In this document: one piece after another, positions 1 to 14,200 of the stretch | Layout: every line of letters begins with the position of its first letter | Position numbering within the stretch: position 1 is the stretch's first letter | Source: Tetranychus cinnabarinus | Lineage: Eukaryota > Arthropoda > Arachnida > Trombidiformes > Tetranychidae | NCBI GenBank assembly: GCA_022266195.1 | Contig: WHVY01000003.1 | Span: forward strand, 10,478,001 to 10,542,000 | Direction of reading: 5' to 3' | Length of the DNA: 64,000 nt | Program-made: the position numbers and the translations under genes | The notes under the pieces: model-generated | What the model saw: the letters and a program-made list of their open reading frames with translations, nothing else | What the model was told of the DNA's origin: nothing | The model's database searches: none

Positions 1-2258
1 TCAATATTATTTAGACGTTGGCCTTCAAGTTCGTAAATGTATATAAAATGAACAGTTGAATGAGACGAAGCAAAACATGAAAAAATCCTTTTCCACTTGA
101 CTTAACAAGAACTGAACAGTAACTTGCCAGCATTATCACTCCCAGTGTTGTTTCCAGTCTCATTGATCGTCCTTAATATTGCTTTTTAAAGTTTATACTT
201 TTGTTGTTATTATTGCAATTACTGGTTGTTTGACCTAAATAAAGGTTTGTACCTTTAAGGTCACAATCCATTGCGTTGTAGGTTTCAATTTTTTTTGGGT
301 AAACTCGACTTTTCAAGTGTCTTGCCATTGGTTTTACTTTGCCCTTACCTCGAGTGTCACATTTGGTTTACAAATTTAATCTCTTTCCTCAATTGTATTC
401 ATTAGTGTGGATTAAATGATGAAAGTTAATATTCTGTCAATTAGACTCTTAATTAATAGAGAAGTGTCTTGCTCATTATGTTAATGATGATGATAATGAT
501 TGGCCAAGGCATAATCATTATCCATTGACTATTGAATAAAAAAACGTTTGTTCAACAAAGGCAACATTTAAATGGTTTAACAAGCTTAACAGTTGCAGTG
601 AAAATAATTAAATCAGATTAACATTGCTTTCGATATTTTCCCCTTTTCACCATTTCTATTCAAGAAATAACTCAAAATGTATTACTATTTTGGTTCCTGT
701 TCACACTTAGGCCACAAAATTATTAATCAACATTAATCACTTTAATGTGATGTTATCCAATTTTTATTTACATTCAACATTCACTTTGATTGAACCAACC
801 TCCAAGTTTCATAATCATTCAAAGTGTATCTTTTTGATTGTTGACTTCAATCACAAAATTCAAAATTCTGTTTAGTAAATCAGGAATCTCTTATCTTTGA
901 AACACAAATCTAATGAAAGTCATGAGTTCTTATAATAGCCATTAATTGAATGTTTTGGTATGAATTTCAAGTCATCTTAAACTCTGGTTTTCTGGTTCTT
1001 TTGGTTCATGAAAAATTGACATTTATGTTATTTGCTAGTCTATCATTAAATTTGTTGCTATTCAGATTGTTAACCCAACTTTGCCTAACGAAATTGGTTA
1101 ACTTCTAGAATTCATCTAAATGATTACCAATGATTATCATGTGAAGAGCAACCTTCTTCTCTTTACCTTGAGATGAACTTATCTAATAATAGCATGAAGA
1201 GTGATAATAATACACGAGATAAATTGAGATAGTAAAGTTTTCTGTTGATCACAAAGTAATAACATTAAACCTGGGAATGAAAGATAATTCCTGACGAGAT
1301 TTGAAAGTAAAGATATTGAAATAATGTTTCCAAATTAGGCTAATAATGATTTTACTGTTTTAATCAGATTCGTCTTGTCGTCTAAAACAAGCTTCATTAT
1401 CATGAAGTAAAATGTCTGCAATCAACTGAAGCAATTCTTGTGAGTTTCAATGAATGGCAATTTAATGAATCTAAAAGGCGTTTAAGTTCTGTTCACCAAC
1501 TGATTAACCCTGAAAAGGCTTGAAATGATGAACATTGAGTTTTGAAGGAAAACTGTGAATCAACTTTTGCTACTTTGAAACACTTGAACCATTGAATGGT
1601 TATAAACAAAAAAAGTTGATGTTAATGATTCATTTGAGTACAATTTATCAGCAACTTTTCAATGATTTTTTTTATTACTTTCATTTCCTTTTCAGGCAAC
1701 ATTGTCATTATCATGATGCAAAATCATTTTCATGATCCACAACAAAAATGCTCTACTTGAGCTTCCCAATCCTTTTCACACTTCTTTCATCATTATTATC
1801 ATCACTTTATCGTTATATTATCACTCCAACTGGAATATAACAGTTTCCAGTGTTTTTATCATTATCATCTTCACTTGATTTACGCTTATCTTTTCACTTG
1901 AATATCGATTATTTTGACTCATTCATTTTCATGATCAATTGATGAGATATTCAATGTTGATGTCTCATCAAAAGAAACCATTTTTAAGCCCTTTTTCAAA
2001 ACCATTTCGTCTTTTAATAAACTTGAATTTCCTCCAAATTATTTTCACTCCAAGAATGTTGAGATTTTGGGATTGGATTTTGATTGAACTTGAACAATTT
2101 GAAATTGTTATTAATGACGAAACTAAAGCAAGATGAAACTGATTCAATTTAAGGGGAAAAATTGAATTAAAAGGTTATTTTGTTGAAACAAGTTTGGACA
2201 TCAATTTTTCTGTTGCAATGAGTTTCAGAATCCTAATTGCTCATTGTTCTTGATTCAG
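1..2258 (+). other. Intronic sequence of CAPS, no exon recognised
   Basis: This stretch precedes the first recognisable CAPS exon. Its acceptor (tgattcag) ends at 2258. In the family, the preceding exon should encode the segment just before the DEQAA motif, and I could not find it here, so the upstream intron appears longer than 2.2 kb. The sequence is AT-rich with many short T-rich and ATG/CAT-rich runs. Short open frames such as 1939-2136 have no family resemblance and look accidental. Confidence 0.6.
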
Positions 2259-5200
2259 CTCGATTCTGGTGATGAACAAGCTGCCGCCATTAGACGTGAA
2301 TTGGATGGTCGAATCCAACGAATAAATGAAATGGAAAAGGTAATTAATTATTAACCATTAATGTTAATTTGGTAAACTAAAGTTAACCCAAAATTTTGCT
2401 CCAACATAAATATTTATATTGGCTTTACAAAACTTCTGAACTTGACAGTTCGCTTTGTTTTTCAAAATTACCTCAAAATTGGTCAACTATGTTAGGGTCA
2501 ATCAAGTTAATTAGTTTCAAAATTTAAACTCTTTCCACAATTTAACCAGAAAAGTTAATTCATCAAACGACATTTGATTATTCAATTTGCAATATCAATG
2601 TTTGCTATTTTACTAATTAAACTATCAATTGTTTCAGAATCGTAAATTAATGCCAAAATTTGTGCTCAAAGAAATGGATCATCTTTACATTGATGAATTG
2701 CGTTCATCGGTCAACCAATTAATGGTCAATCTTGAAAGCCTTCCAGTATCCAAAGGAGGAGCCGATAGTAAATATGGACTTCAGAAGCTCAAAAAATATA
2801 ATCACAGGTAAAATTGAATTCAATAGTAATTACAGAAAATTAAAAAAATTTCTTTTCTCCAAACGATTAATGAGTGAACATTTGTTGCTCCAATCAATCT
2901 AATTAAATTGTTCAAAGACGAACAATCGTAACAATTAGTAATGAATTAGTGATTAGTCTAAATTGCAGTAATTGATGCAATCAGCTATTAATCAGCCTTT
3001 TGGTTGAGTTTTTTTTCCTGCGATTTTACACTTAACTGTTTCATTATCAAATGATTAAGGAACATCTTTAATCGCCAGAATTGTATTCTTGTGATTAACC
3101 AATTGAAATGAAACATCGAATTCATTCTAAATGCTTCAATAATCAACTAATCATTTTTTCCGAACTTTTCTTCAACCTTTCATCTAAATGCTGACCAACA
3201 GTCGTCGTCGTACTTCCGTTTTAAGGCAGGTAGACTTAACTATTCAATGATTGTGTTTGATTTTGCATTACTTTCATTTGCATCCAGTTTTAAAGCACTT
3301 ACCTTTACACAATTAACATTGATTATGTTTCTAAATTAAGTATAAAAATATCAAAAAATGTTTCTGTTTTTAGTCGAAAGATTTTCATACTTTTTTCATC
3401 ATTCAATTGATTCGCATTTCGCGATTTTTTAGACGTTCATTTGCGAAAACATCAAAATCAAATTTCAATTGAAATCAACTTGAAAAATGCTCTTCTTTCA
3501 AATAATTTTAGACTTTTCTGTTTCTCGTTTTCGTTGAAATTTCATGTTTATTTTCATTGATTTTCTTCTGCTAATGAATCGTTGGAATGATGAAAATAGT
3601 GTTAAAAAGTTTTCCCTTTTTACTTGATTTAACCCAAATATCTTATTAGTTATCAAACCTACGAAACCAGAAAAGCAGAAACATTTTTCGTCTCTTATTG
3701 TTACCTTTTTTGTTCAGTTTATTTGATTCTTTTTCATCGCCATTCTCACCATTATTCTCACCGTTATTATCATGATTGTGCTTAACATTGTTGTTATTTC
3801 TTTTCTTCCCTTTTCACAATTGAAATGCAAACCAACAAAAAATATAATGAACCTACAGAGATAGTTTGAATCCAATTGCAAATTTAAGGACTCATCGATT
3901 TGGATGTTTAATGTAAGCAGTGAGATGAAATCTATTCATTGACAAGCGTTGACAAATGAACCTTTTTTACCTTTCAGTGGCAACATTACATTTAATCACA
4001 AACACACTTCTCAGTCAATCCAATTAGCAAATTCAGAAACTGCAATGATTTTCATTGTTTTCTGGATCAATTCAACGTTTGTGCGTCAAATGATAATGTT
4101 GTTACTCCAAACCTTTCCAATAATACAAGACATTGAATGCTGTAAAAAAAAGATTTACCCACAAAAATTGTTGACCGTAAACCAAAGTCTAATTATAACC
4201 AGAAAAAGTTGATTTCATTTAACCTGATTATTGTCATTATTTTCAGTTGAATTATCGTCTTATTTGTCGTTTCGTTTGCGTAAAAAAACTTTCGTCTTTT
4301 CTGTTGACTTGTTATGTGAACATTGCTCGTTTTCATTATCATTTTGTCTTGAATTTGTTGAAACTGTTCCATGAATGGTCGACAATTTTTGCCTCGAAAA
4401 TTGTTCATTGACAATCAGTTTGAGTTGATTTCATGTTTCAACTGAAAATCTGTCAATCGAAAAGTTTATTCAACTTGAATCATTCGTTTACCTCATTGTC
4501 AGTCAATGTTCAATATTTATCACTTTCAATAGATTTCATGTTTTGATTCAGAACTTTTTGCTTGTTTAAAAATTCAATTATTCAACAGAACTGGGAGTCA
4601 ATTTTGGAAATTTTCACTTTTCTCTTTTCTGTTGATTGAATTGTTTCAAGTTGACAACTTTTGTCCAAACGAGTTGAAAATTCTTAAACTGATAACACGA
4701 ATGTTTCAAGAACTTTTATCAACAATAATGATAATTAACACAATAGTCGACTGATTGATGATATTTCATATTCAAGTTGAACTTTTCATTTCTCCATTTC
4801 CATTGTTATAACACTTTTATTCAATTGTAATTCAAATTTTTTTCCCTCTTCATTATTAATTATTTAGAGAATTTCGTTTTTTTTCATTTTCTTTTTCATT
4901 TAAATTAATTTCCATGTTACATGAGCGAAATCACAGTTACATGAGTTTACTCATTTTCATTAATTTTACTTGATTTTGTTTCTCCAATCTTTTCCCTTGC
5001 AATGTTTCTCAGATTATCATGTTTTCATTTTGTCATTCATTACTTGTAATCATTTCCATGTAATCGGAATTAATTCTCAGGAATACCTTTAAGGTATTTG
5101 GTTGTTGCAGTCATTTTATTCCTTAATTAACACTCGACAATCTGTTTACTGAAAGTTACCTATTTTTAACCTTTTTTCACCTGCTTTCAGTTGTGAAGTG

Positions 5201-8200
5201 TGATTAACTGGATACAATTTGGTTTCTTCAAATGACTAAACCCTGAAAATGGGAAACAAATTAAATGAATTCACTGAATGTCAACTGAGTCTTGGATTGT
5301 CTTGAAATGTTGATGTTGACAAAAAAAAGAAAAGCTGCAAAAATTTCAATTTCATGATATTGAATTGACATTTAAATGTTTTATATTTAGCTACTGACTT
5401 TAAACAATTTGCTTCAATTGATTTGCTTTTGATTTCCTCTGTTTCCATGTTTCCCATGTTAACAATGATTTAGTCTTAATTTAGCCTTCACTTTGGGAAC
5501 ATTGATTGATCCAAAGTTTCTTTACATCCGGATGTTTACCTACCATTAGTTAATCAATATTAATCAATTGAAATGAACATTGAAATTGCAATAAAAAGTG
5601 TATATTTCATCTTAACAACAATTTAGATCTATTAGAGTTAACACGCTTTGCATTGGTTCATGTCAATAATCAACATCAATTGTAAATCACTAATGCTTAT
5701 TGATCAGCAAATGACATTAATCAAGTGATTCTGTAACTTCACTAATAATTGGATGATGTAAATATTTCGAACTAATTGTAAAATAATTAAATCTCATTAC
5801 ATGACTAGTGATTCCATTGCACCAACTGTCACATGGATCATGCAAATCTATCTGAATTATGTGAATAACAGAGGAATCCTTATAACTTGGCAAAACCATT
5901 TTATTCTTGAAGTAACTTGATCAGTAATGTCAAGTATAGAAAACATAAGAAGAAGAAATATCAGATTTTCAGGAATAAAAGCGACTTTGATATTAAGCGA
6001 TTAGACCTTCATGATGGCCGCATAAACATGGAGAGAAAAATTCTCTGAAGAATGAATTTATCACAAAAATCGAGTCAATTTTTGTTCAGTGCAACCTAAT
6101 AACGTTGACGAAGGTAAAGAAAAATTTGGTTGCTAAGATTTGTGTTTCAAATGATTCAACAAACTCAATATCTTATGTTTGTCTATTTGCTACTAATCAG
6201 AATATCAGAATATGTAGAATCTGAAAATAGATAAAACGACGAAAAGTTTCTTTCCATGAATCTTTTGTTGAGAACTGAATGCTAAATTGGTTTGAATTTT
6301 TTATTAAATTCATGGAAAAAGCTACAAACTAACATTAACTCTCAGGAAATTTCAAGTTTGCAATTTCAGGTAAAACTCGGAAAGTTTATCATTGTTTCAA
6401 CCTTGAACTGTTAAACTCATTATATTATCATTAAATTAGCAGCAACAAAAGTTAATTTAAGTAAAAACAGCACAAAATAAACTCATCAACATCATGTAAG
6501 TTTGAATCTGTTTCATGAGCAAAATGAAGGAGAAAAAAAATGTTCTCGAAAAACCTTTTCTTTCAATTGTTCATTTCAACAAAAGCAAAAGTCTTTTTTA
6601 CAATATTTGATCTTTAATCATAATTACTTAATTAAATTACCAGAAATTATGAAAGCCCAGCAATTTGAAGAAAATGTTTTTCCAGTTTCATCATGAAATT
6701 AAATGGAAATAGAAACTTGAATGAAAAGATGAATCGTTGCAATAAACTTAAAAATTGAAAACTGAACCAACTATTGAAGTTGCTAATGATTAAGGAAAAG
6801 ACTCAAGTTGAATGTTTCCCATTTTTGCATCAAAATGATCAGAGACAAGAATAGAAATGAAAGTTCCAAACATGGAATTGTGAGCAAAAAATTCTCCATG
6901 AATTCCCAGCCTGTCCATACATTTCTTGATCCACTTTAGTCCTTTTCACCATCATTTTCATCTTGATCTAAGTGCTGCTGAACAACATTGTTTACACTCT
7001 GTTTCCCTTTACAACGAATTTCACATTTCACTTGAATTTTACATTCCCAGCTCTTGATAACCTTTCCTCTTGACGAACGCATATTCAACCTTTTCCTTTC
7101 AATATTTAACCATAAAACTGTTTCAACATGAATATTGAAAAAAAAGAGTTCTGAAAATTGAATAAAAAAAGGGAAGAGAAAAAAACTTACATTTTTTTTG
7201 CTTTACTGCTGTTGCAGTGTTAACATGAATTAAACTGATTTACATTGAGTCAATCATTTTATTCATTTCACATTTTCTCATCCTTTTTCCTTCCTTTCAA
7301 TTTTCATCATTTTACCTTTACAAATCATTCCTTGAATCCTTTTTTTAGAAGCAACCTTTGAAGAGAAGAGAGAAAAAAGGAAAAAGGTAAACACAGAATT
7401 TCATTCGAACATAATCCATGAAAACTCAACCTATTCCAATATTAATTTCTCAGTGAAATCTGTCACTCTCATTGCTGTCAAAAGGTCGCTATAAACTGAA
7501 CAAGATAAAAAATCACTCCCAGTCTTAATAAACCCATTCTTATCACTGAATATAATGTAACCTGAAAACTTGAAGCTAAATCAATCATGAATTATCTCTT
7601 GAGATGGTCCAATGAGATGGTCAATTTTTGTTACTCGAATCACTCGAAAAGCAATTTATTATTATTCAATTATTACTAAACTTGACTCTTTGCAGGGATT
7701 GACCTTAATATGAGATGAAAAAAAAGTGATAATTATTTGCAAGTTTATGGATCTTTGCTTTTTAGATGTTGCTCTTTATTTGTTTTACTGCTTTTACTTC
7801 TTGTTGTTCTGTAAGATTGAGGATAACTTTAGCTGAGGAAAAACATGAAAAACTTTTCATGTTCATCATCATGATGACAATGGGAAAGATTGCTCTTGTT
7901 TCTTCATGTTAACACAAACAAAAAGCAACATTATTTAGCAATTTTATTTACTGTAAACCAAAATAATGATTCAATTGTTGCTTTTCCACTTTTCCTCTCA
8001 ATTACTCAAGTAAATTAACTTTCAAAGTTACATTTGATTCAATCAAAATTTTGTATAAATTTCAGCCGTAATTTTAGACGTTCAATTTATTGTAATATTT
8101 TCACTTCTGTTGACTATTTATTCACATTTGAATACAAATTTTCCTTAAAACAGAAAATCAATTTTTTAAATTCTTAGCAATTTTCACGTAAACTTGTATG

Positions 8201-11200
8201 TTATCGGCTCAAAATTACTTCTAGCGTCTAATGAGCAAATCTAAGCTTCTAATGCGGCTCAACAAGGTTGAGAATCTCACGATTTGAACAGTGTTGAACT
8301 TGAGTCGATTGACCATTTAGCCAAGATTAGCTCACAATCACAGTGATAGTTGAAGACTATTAGTAACACAATACCGAGCATTACAAAGAGGTTTCACCAA
8401 ATCGTGTTGATCGAAGTGTTCTAGCGATACAAGAGTAACTTACAAGTAACCTTGTTAGATTCCGAGAATCTACACAAGGTTGAAGGACACACTTCGATAT
8501 CTGATGAGACGCAGGACACAAAAATTGAAATGAAATACCGAGTATTTTTCAACAATTGATATTTCTCATTCTCTTTGGTATTTCCTCAGTTAATATATGG
8601 CTAGCAACCCGGTTGCTACTAACTGCACTGTCAAGGCGCGAGTATCAAATTATGCAACGAACTTGAGTTTTGAAGATTAATTCTGAGGATACTGAGATTG
8701 ATAGAGACAGGTTTTGATTCTTGAATTTACAAATCACTTTCAAACTCATTGATCAAATATTGAATGCTTTCACCGGGAAACGTTGAAATCTTTCATTTTT
8801 CCATTGTTTGTACAAATTGTATTCAAATGTGAAATAAATTGACAATAATGTTGTATTGAAATTTAATCAATCCCCTTTCAATTTAAGCGGCTTCTCTCCA
8901 TGATCATCTTTTTTTCGCCTTTTCACCTTTCATTTTGCTTCATTCTGTTCATCATGAAAAGGTAACATTATCACCTTTCGATTGCAAAAAAAAAGTAAAC
9001 TTGAGATGAAATTTTTTCACATTAACAAGGGAAAAGAAGAAGATGAAAAAAAGACTTTTACCTTTAAGAGTTTTACAGGCTTGTAAAATGATGAAAAAAG
9101 GATGATGAAAAGAATGATGACAAAAAAATGTTCTCTCTTTTCACCTCACTAACTGCCCTTTTCATCTTATTATTGTTTGAAGATGAGGAAAAGGATGAAA
9201 AGGATGATATTTAACTCCATTTTTACTGAATGTTAACATCATCCTCTTGAACATTATTATTATCACTTCACTTGGTTACCATTTGATATCCTATTCAACC
9301 TTCATTCATCTTCATCCCAATCTTCATCATCTCTTTCTTCCTATCATTTCCTCCATTTAATCATCTTACCTTGTTATATTTGCTCTTCCCTTTCTCACTC
9401 ATCGATCCATTTTACCTACAATTTTCATCAACAATCAACTTGTCCAACAATCGCATTTTTAACCAACAATTCACTTTATACCATAATTAGACACAAATCA
9501 ATTCCAATCTCAGTTACAAGAAAGAAAAAAGTTGAGTCGAGAAAAAAACGAAATGAAAGACTCCAAAGACTTTAAGACTTCGAACCAACGAATTGTGAGA
9601 TCAAACGCTCAGACGCTCAGAACACATCGGCTTTTCGATGTTAGTCTCATCAGTTATTCACAGTTAATTTTCCCTCATCGATCATTTTACTAAGTCACTG
9701 ATTAACGTTATCATTTAGATTAGCAACATCTTTTTCTTAACCTTCCCTGCCATTCTCATGATAATCTAGATAAATTCCTACAGAATCTCGGTTGTTTTTT
9801 CGATGCTCTTGCCTCATCCTCATCACTTTCAAGTCAATCTAATCATGTTTTTTTCCTTCTTCATTGCACTTCTTTGCCAACTCAACTTGAAACCTTCATT
9901 TTGATACAACATTTTCAACCTTCATTATTATATCAAACTGTCTATTTGTTGTTTGATTGATTCAGAATTTTTTTCTCTTCCTTTTTTATCTCATTTTTTT
10001 CTTCTTCTATCATGTTGTTCATGTTCAAATTGATGATCATTTTTGTTGTTGCTGTTGTTGATGAAGATGAGAAAAGAAGCTTTTCAAATGAGAAAACGTT
10101 TGAAACTCAATTAATCACTCAACTATTGATTAATTGTTCAGTTATTGATGATAAATTTGATTGCTTGTTTATTTGTTTTGTTTGATCAGCTTCTCAATTC
10201 TGTTTACCTTTGAAATGAGAAACCATTTCGGAACCTTTTCACGTTATCATCATTTCGCATTGATCATCATTCACTTGAAATTGAATTTATTTTACATCTC
10301 AAAATGTTTATCCAATTACCATTCACTAATAGAATCCATTTCAAACTGAATCATGATAATGTTATTCAAAAAGGATTCTTCATCTTATCAATTATTTTAA
10401 TCTTATAATGCAAAACAAAACAAACTCTGAATTACAATTGAATTCTGATAAACATTGATAATTGTTTATTGAAATGACAAAAAATATCTTCCATTCATTT
10501 CCTTGTCGAAACAATTTTACCTTTGAACTTCAGAACACTTTTGATCAACTAAAATGTTATTCAAAAGAATCTCAGAAAACATGAAAATTTTCTTTTCTTT
10601 TTTCACTCCCAGTTCAGGTTTCCATATCAATGATTTATATTCACTTTGAATGACAACATAATTTATCGTTACGATTGGAAATATAAGTTACTCAATTCAT
10701 GTAGATATTTCATGATTTAACTCTTTCCATTGATTGGAATAATTTTATTGAAAACCACTTTTCTCAAGATTGTATGAAAACTTGTTTTTACAGTTTTGAT
10801 GTTTAGCTTTGGTTTATCATGTTGAAGCTTTTCTTTTAACATGAAATTTGATTGAAACCTTTAACAAGTTTGATTGACTCACTGATAATCAATGAACCCA
10901 AATAAAACCTTTTAACTTTCGTCAAATGTTAAAACGAAAATTGATTCAAAAAAAAGTTAGATTTGAATATTAATCTTTGGTGATAAAATCATTATTTTCA
11001 TTTATTCTGTCATCGAATGCTTTGAACATAAAAGTTGTGAATAAACTCATCTCACAATGAAGTTGATTCACAGTGTTCATGTTGGTTGAGCGAACAAAAA
11101 ATTATCATGAAATTAAAGCGATAATGGTTTTAACCCTTTTTGTGTTTTCTTGTGTCAATGCAATTGTTTGAACAATAAAGTTTATTGATGAGCTGAACAA

Positions 11201-14200
11201 AAAGCATGAATAGGAATCGCTTGAAACTGGAAGAGTCAGATTAATGGGAATCCTGAATGAATTTGCAATTTGAATATGAAATTGGAGAAACAAAAGGTTT
11301 AATAAAGTGAAAATAATCTAGGAAACAACATTAAGAAAAGAGTCTTTTCACACTTTTCATGAAAGAGTTGATAAGAATGTTGATGAAAATGTTGCAAATT
11401 ATTCTTATTATCATTGAATCATTTATTCCTTTACCTGAAAAGTTCAAGGTAATTTGACAGTCTAATGTGGGTTGAAATTTTTCCATTTAAAAGTAAATAT
11501 TACATTTGATTCAACTTTAATTTCAACTGTTGATGTAAACAATGGAATAATGATTCTTGAGCAAATCTCTTCTAATTGTCAGTGAAGCTTGAATGAAAAG
11601 TAATTTACATCTAATTCAGGTTTTAAATCAATGAACAAAATCTGGTTAAATTGGATTGTCGCATAATATTCATTGATTCACTTAAATTGCATTATTTTCA
11701 AGTGTTTTTACTCATTCATCTTTTTCACCATTATTTTAGCATGAAATGTTCAACGAAACAATCAACAGCAATTTGCTGTCAATTTGATTATTCATCAATA
11801 CTTATGACTCTTCGTTCACCTTTATGGACACTTCTTTACGAGGCCTTATTATTTACAATTAAACGCATGTAAATCAACGATTAATATAATTTGTCACTTC
11901 AATCAAGTGTTTACAATGAGATTTAAAACTCAGAAAAAATGTTGACTTTTTTTCACCAAATGTCAACAAAAGAAATCAATTTTCCCTTTTTGTAAACATT
12001 TTGATTGAATTTGTTTTGTTATGCTTGTCTAATTTCATGTCATCTTATTGTAAATTCATGATACGCAAAATTTATCCATCATTTTGCCTGTCTTTGCCTG
12101 TGTTTGCCCAAGTCTTGTTGTTTCCCATTTTGTTGTTTTTGTTTCCATGTCTGTCTTGTATTATTTTTATTCATTTTTTTCTGATATTCGGATGAATTGT
12201 AACTCTCTTTATTTTGCTGTGTTTTGTAATTTTAAATTAAACAGAAATCAAGCTTCAATTGCTCGAGATGGTCTGGGTGAAGACACGGAAACGACCCTTT
12301 CCAAAACTGATGTTGTCCTACAATTTACCATCGAAGTTGTTGTTATGGAAATTCGTGGGCTGAAATCATTGATACCAACTAGGATTGTTTACTGTACAAT
12401 GGAGGTTGAAGGAAGTGAAAAACTGCAAACCGATCATGCAGAAGCCCAAAAACCATTGTAAGTAACTTGTGATATTCAGTATTTGGTATTCATCCATCAT
12501 TTTGATTCGTGACTTAATTAGTGTATAAATTGTTGATTAGCGTTTAAACATTGTCTTTAATGATGTTTAGATGGATTCACTTCAACCTTCAATCCAATCA
12601 TAAAAAGTCAACCTTTGTGAATCAGAAAACCTGATTCAATATTTTTCTGGTTCTTTGGTTAAATGATTGAATACTAGAAGTACATTTTACCTTATTTATA
12701 CTTTTAACCAAATTTACTTTTCCTTTTACTGTCCATTCAGATGGGATACTCAGGGTGACTTTACAACTTGCCATCCATTGCCAATAGTTAAGGTTAAACT
12801 GTATGCTGAAAGGCCGGGCATATTGAGCTTAGATGATCAAGAATTGGGTAAAGTTACTATCAAGCCGACTCCGTTAAGTACAAAAGCTCCTGAATGGTAC
12901 AAAATGATTGTTCCCAAAAATGCGCCCGATCAAGATCTTACAATAAAGATAATTGTCCGAATGGATAAACCGCAAAACTTGAAACACTGTGGCTTCCTAT
13001 TTGGCCAAGGTAAAGGTGTCTGGAAAAAGTGGAAGAAACGCTACTATGCGCTGGTCCAAGTGTCTCAATATACATTTGCTATGTGCTCTTATCGGGAGAA
13101 GAAATCAGATCCAACGGAATTGCTGCAACTGGATGGGTTTACCGTTGATTACATTGAACCTTTACCCGAACTGGAAGGACCCAAGTTTTTTTTCAATGCC
13201 GTTAAAGAAGGTGATTCGGTTATATTTGCGTGTGAAGATGAAAACGAGTGTCACCTTTGGGTTATGGCGTTATACCGAGCCACCGGTCAGGCACACAAGC
13301 CTACACCTTTAGTTCAATCGTCCAAAAACTCGACCATTTCACGGCTTCAAGGTGATGCTGATCGTGCCCGTAAACATGGAATGGATGAGTTTATCTCTTC
13401 AGATCCGTGTCGCTTTTCCCATTCCGAGCTTTTCCGTCTCCTTCAAAGTGAAACTTTACACTTTCGCCTTAACGATCCTTACTGTTCTCTGGGCTGGTTT
13501 TCACCGGGTCAAATTTTTGTCCTCGATGAATACTGTGCTCGATATGGAGTTCGTAGTTGTTTCCGTCACCTGTGTTACTTGAGTGATCTACTTGATGCAG
13601 CTGAACGTGGACTGGCCATTGACCCAACACTTATTCATTACTCTTTTGCTTTCTGTTCCTCTCATGTTCACGGTAACTCAACCAGTGCACCACCCATTGG
13701 CCAGGTTGCCTTTGACATTAGACCCGATGGTATTGGCACTGTTACGGTAGAGGAAAAGGACATGTACGCTGTGATTAAGGAGCGACTTGGTTCGCTGTTG
13801 GAACATCAGGTTACAAATTTTCGCTATTGTTATCCCTTTGGTCGACCTGAAGGAGCTCTTAAGGCAACCCTTTCCCTTCTTGAACGGGTTTTAATGAAAG
13901 ACACTCGAACTCCAGCTCCTCCTGATGAGGTTCGATCCATAATTAAAAAGTGCCTTGAGACTGCAGCTCTTGTTAATTATACCAAAATATCGGAACAAGC
14001 ACGAATTGAAGGTAAAATGATTTTTTAAAATAAATTCAACTCAAGAGAAACCGCAAAAATTTCTTCATTTAGTTTCCAAAGAATGACTTTTAGAATCAAA
14101 ATTTAGCTCTTCATGACTATTGAGTTTCTCTTACGAAATTTCATTTCATTATCGATTACAAGATTCGAGTTTCCAGCTCAATCGTCTAATAGAGTTATTT

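Noticed and set aside
3201..3228. Exon-like stretch (TCGTCGTCGTACTTCC...) with an AG acceptor and GT donor in the large CAPS intron
   Set aside because: Its 28-base length would break the phase between the flanking exons, which join perfectly without it.
11651..11872. 73-codon frame in the large CAPS intron, preceded by a T-rich stretch and ending near GTAAAT
   Set aside because: No similarity to CAPS or any family I know, and inclusion is not needed for phase or alignment.
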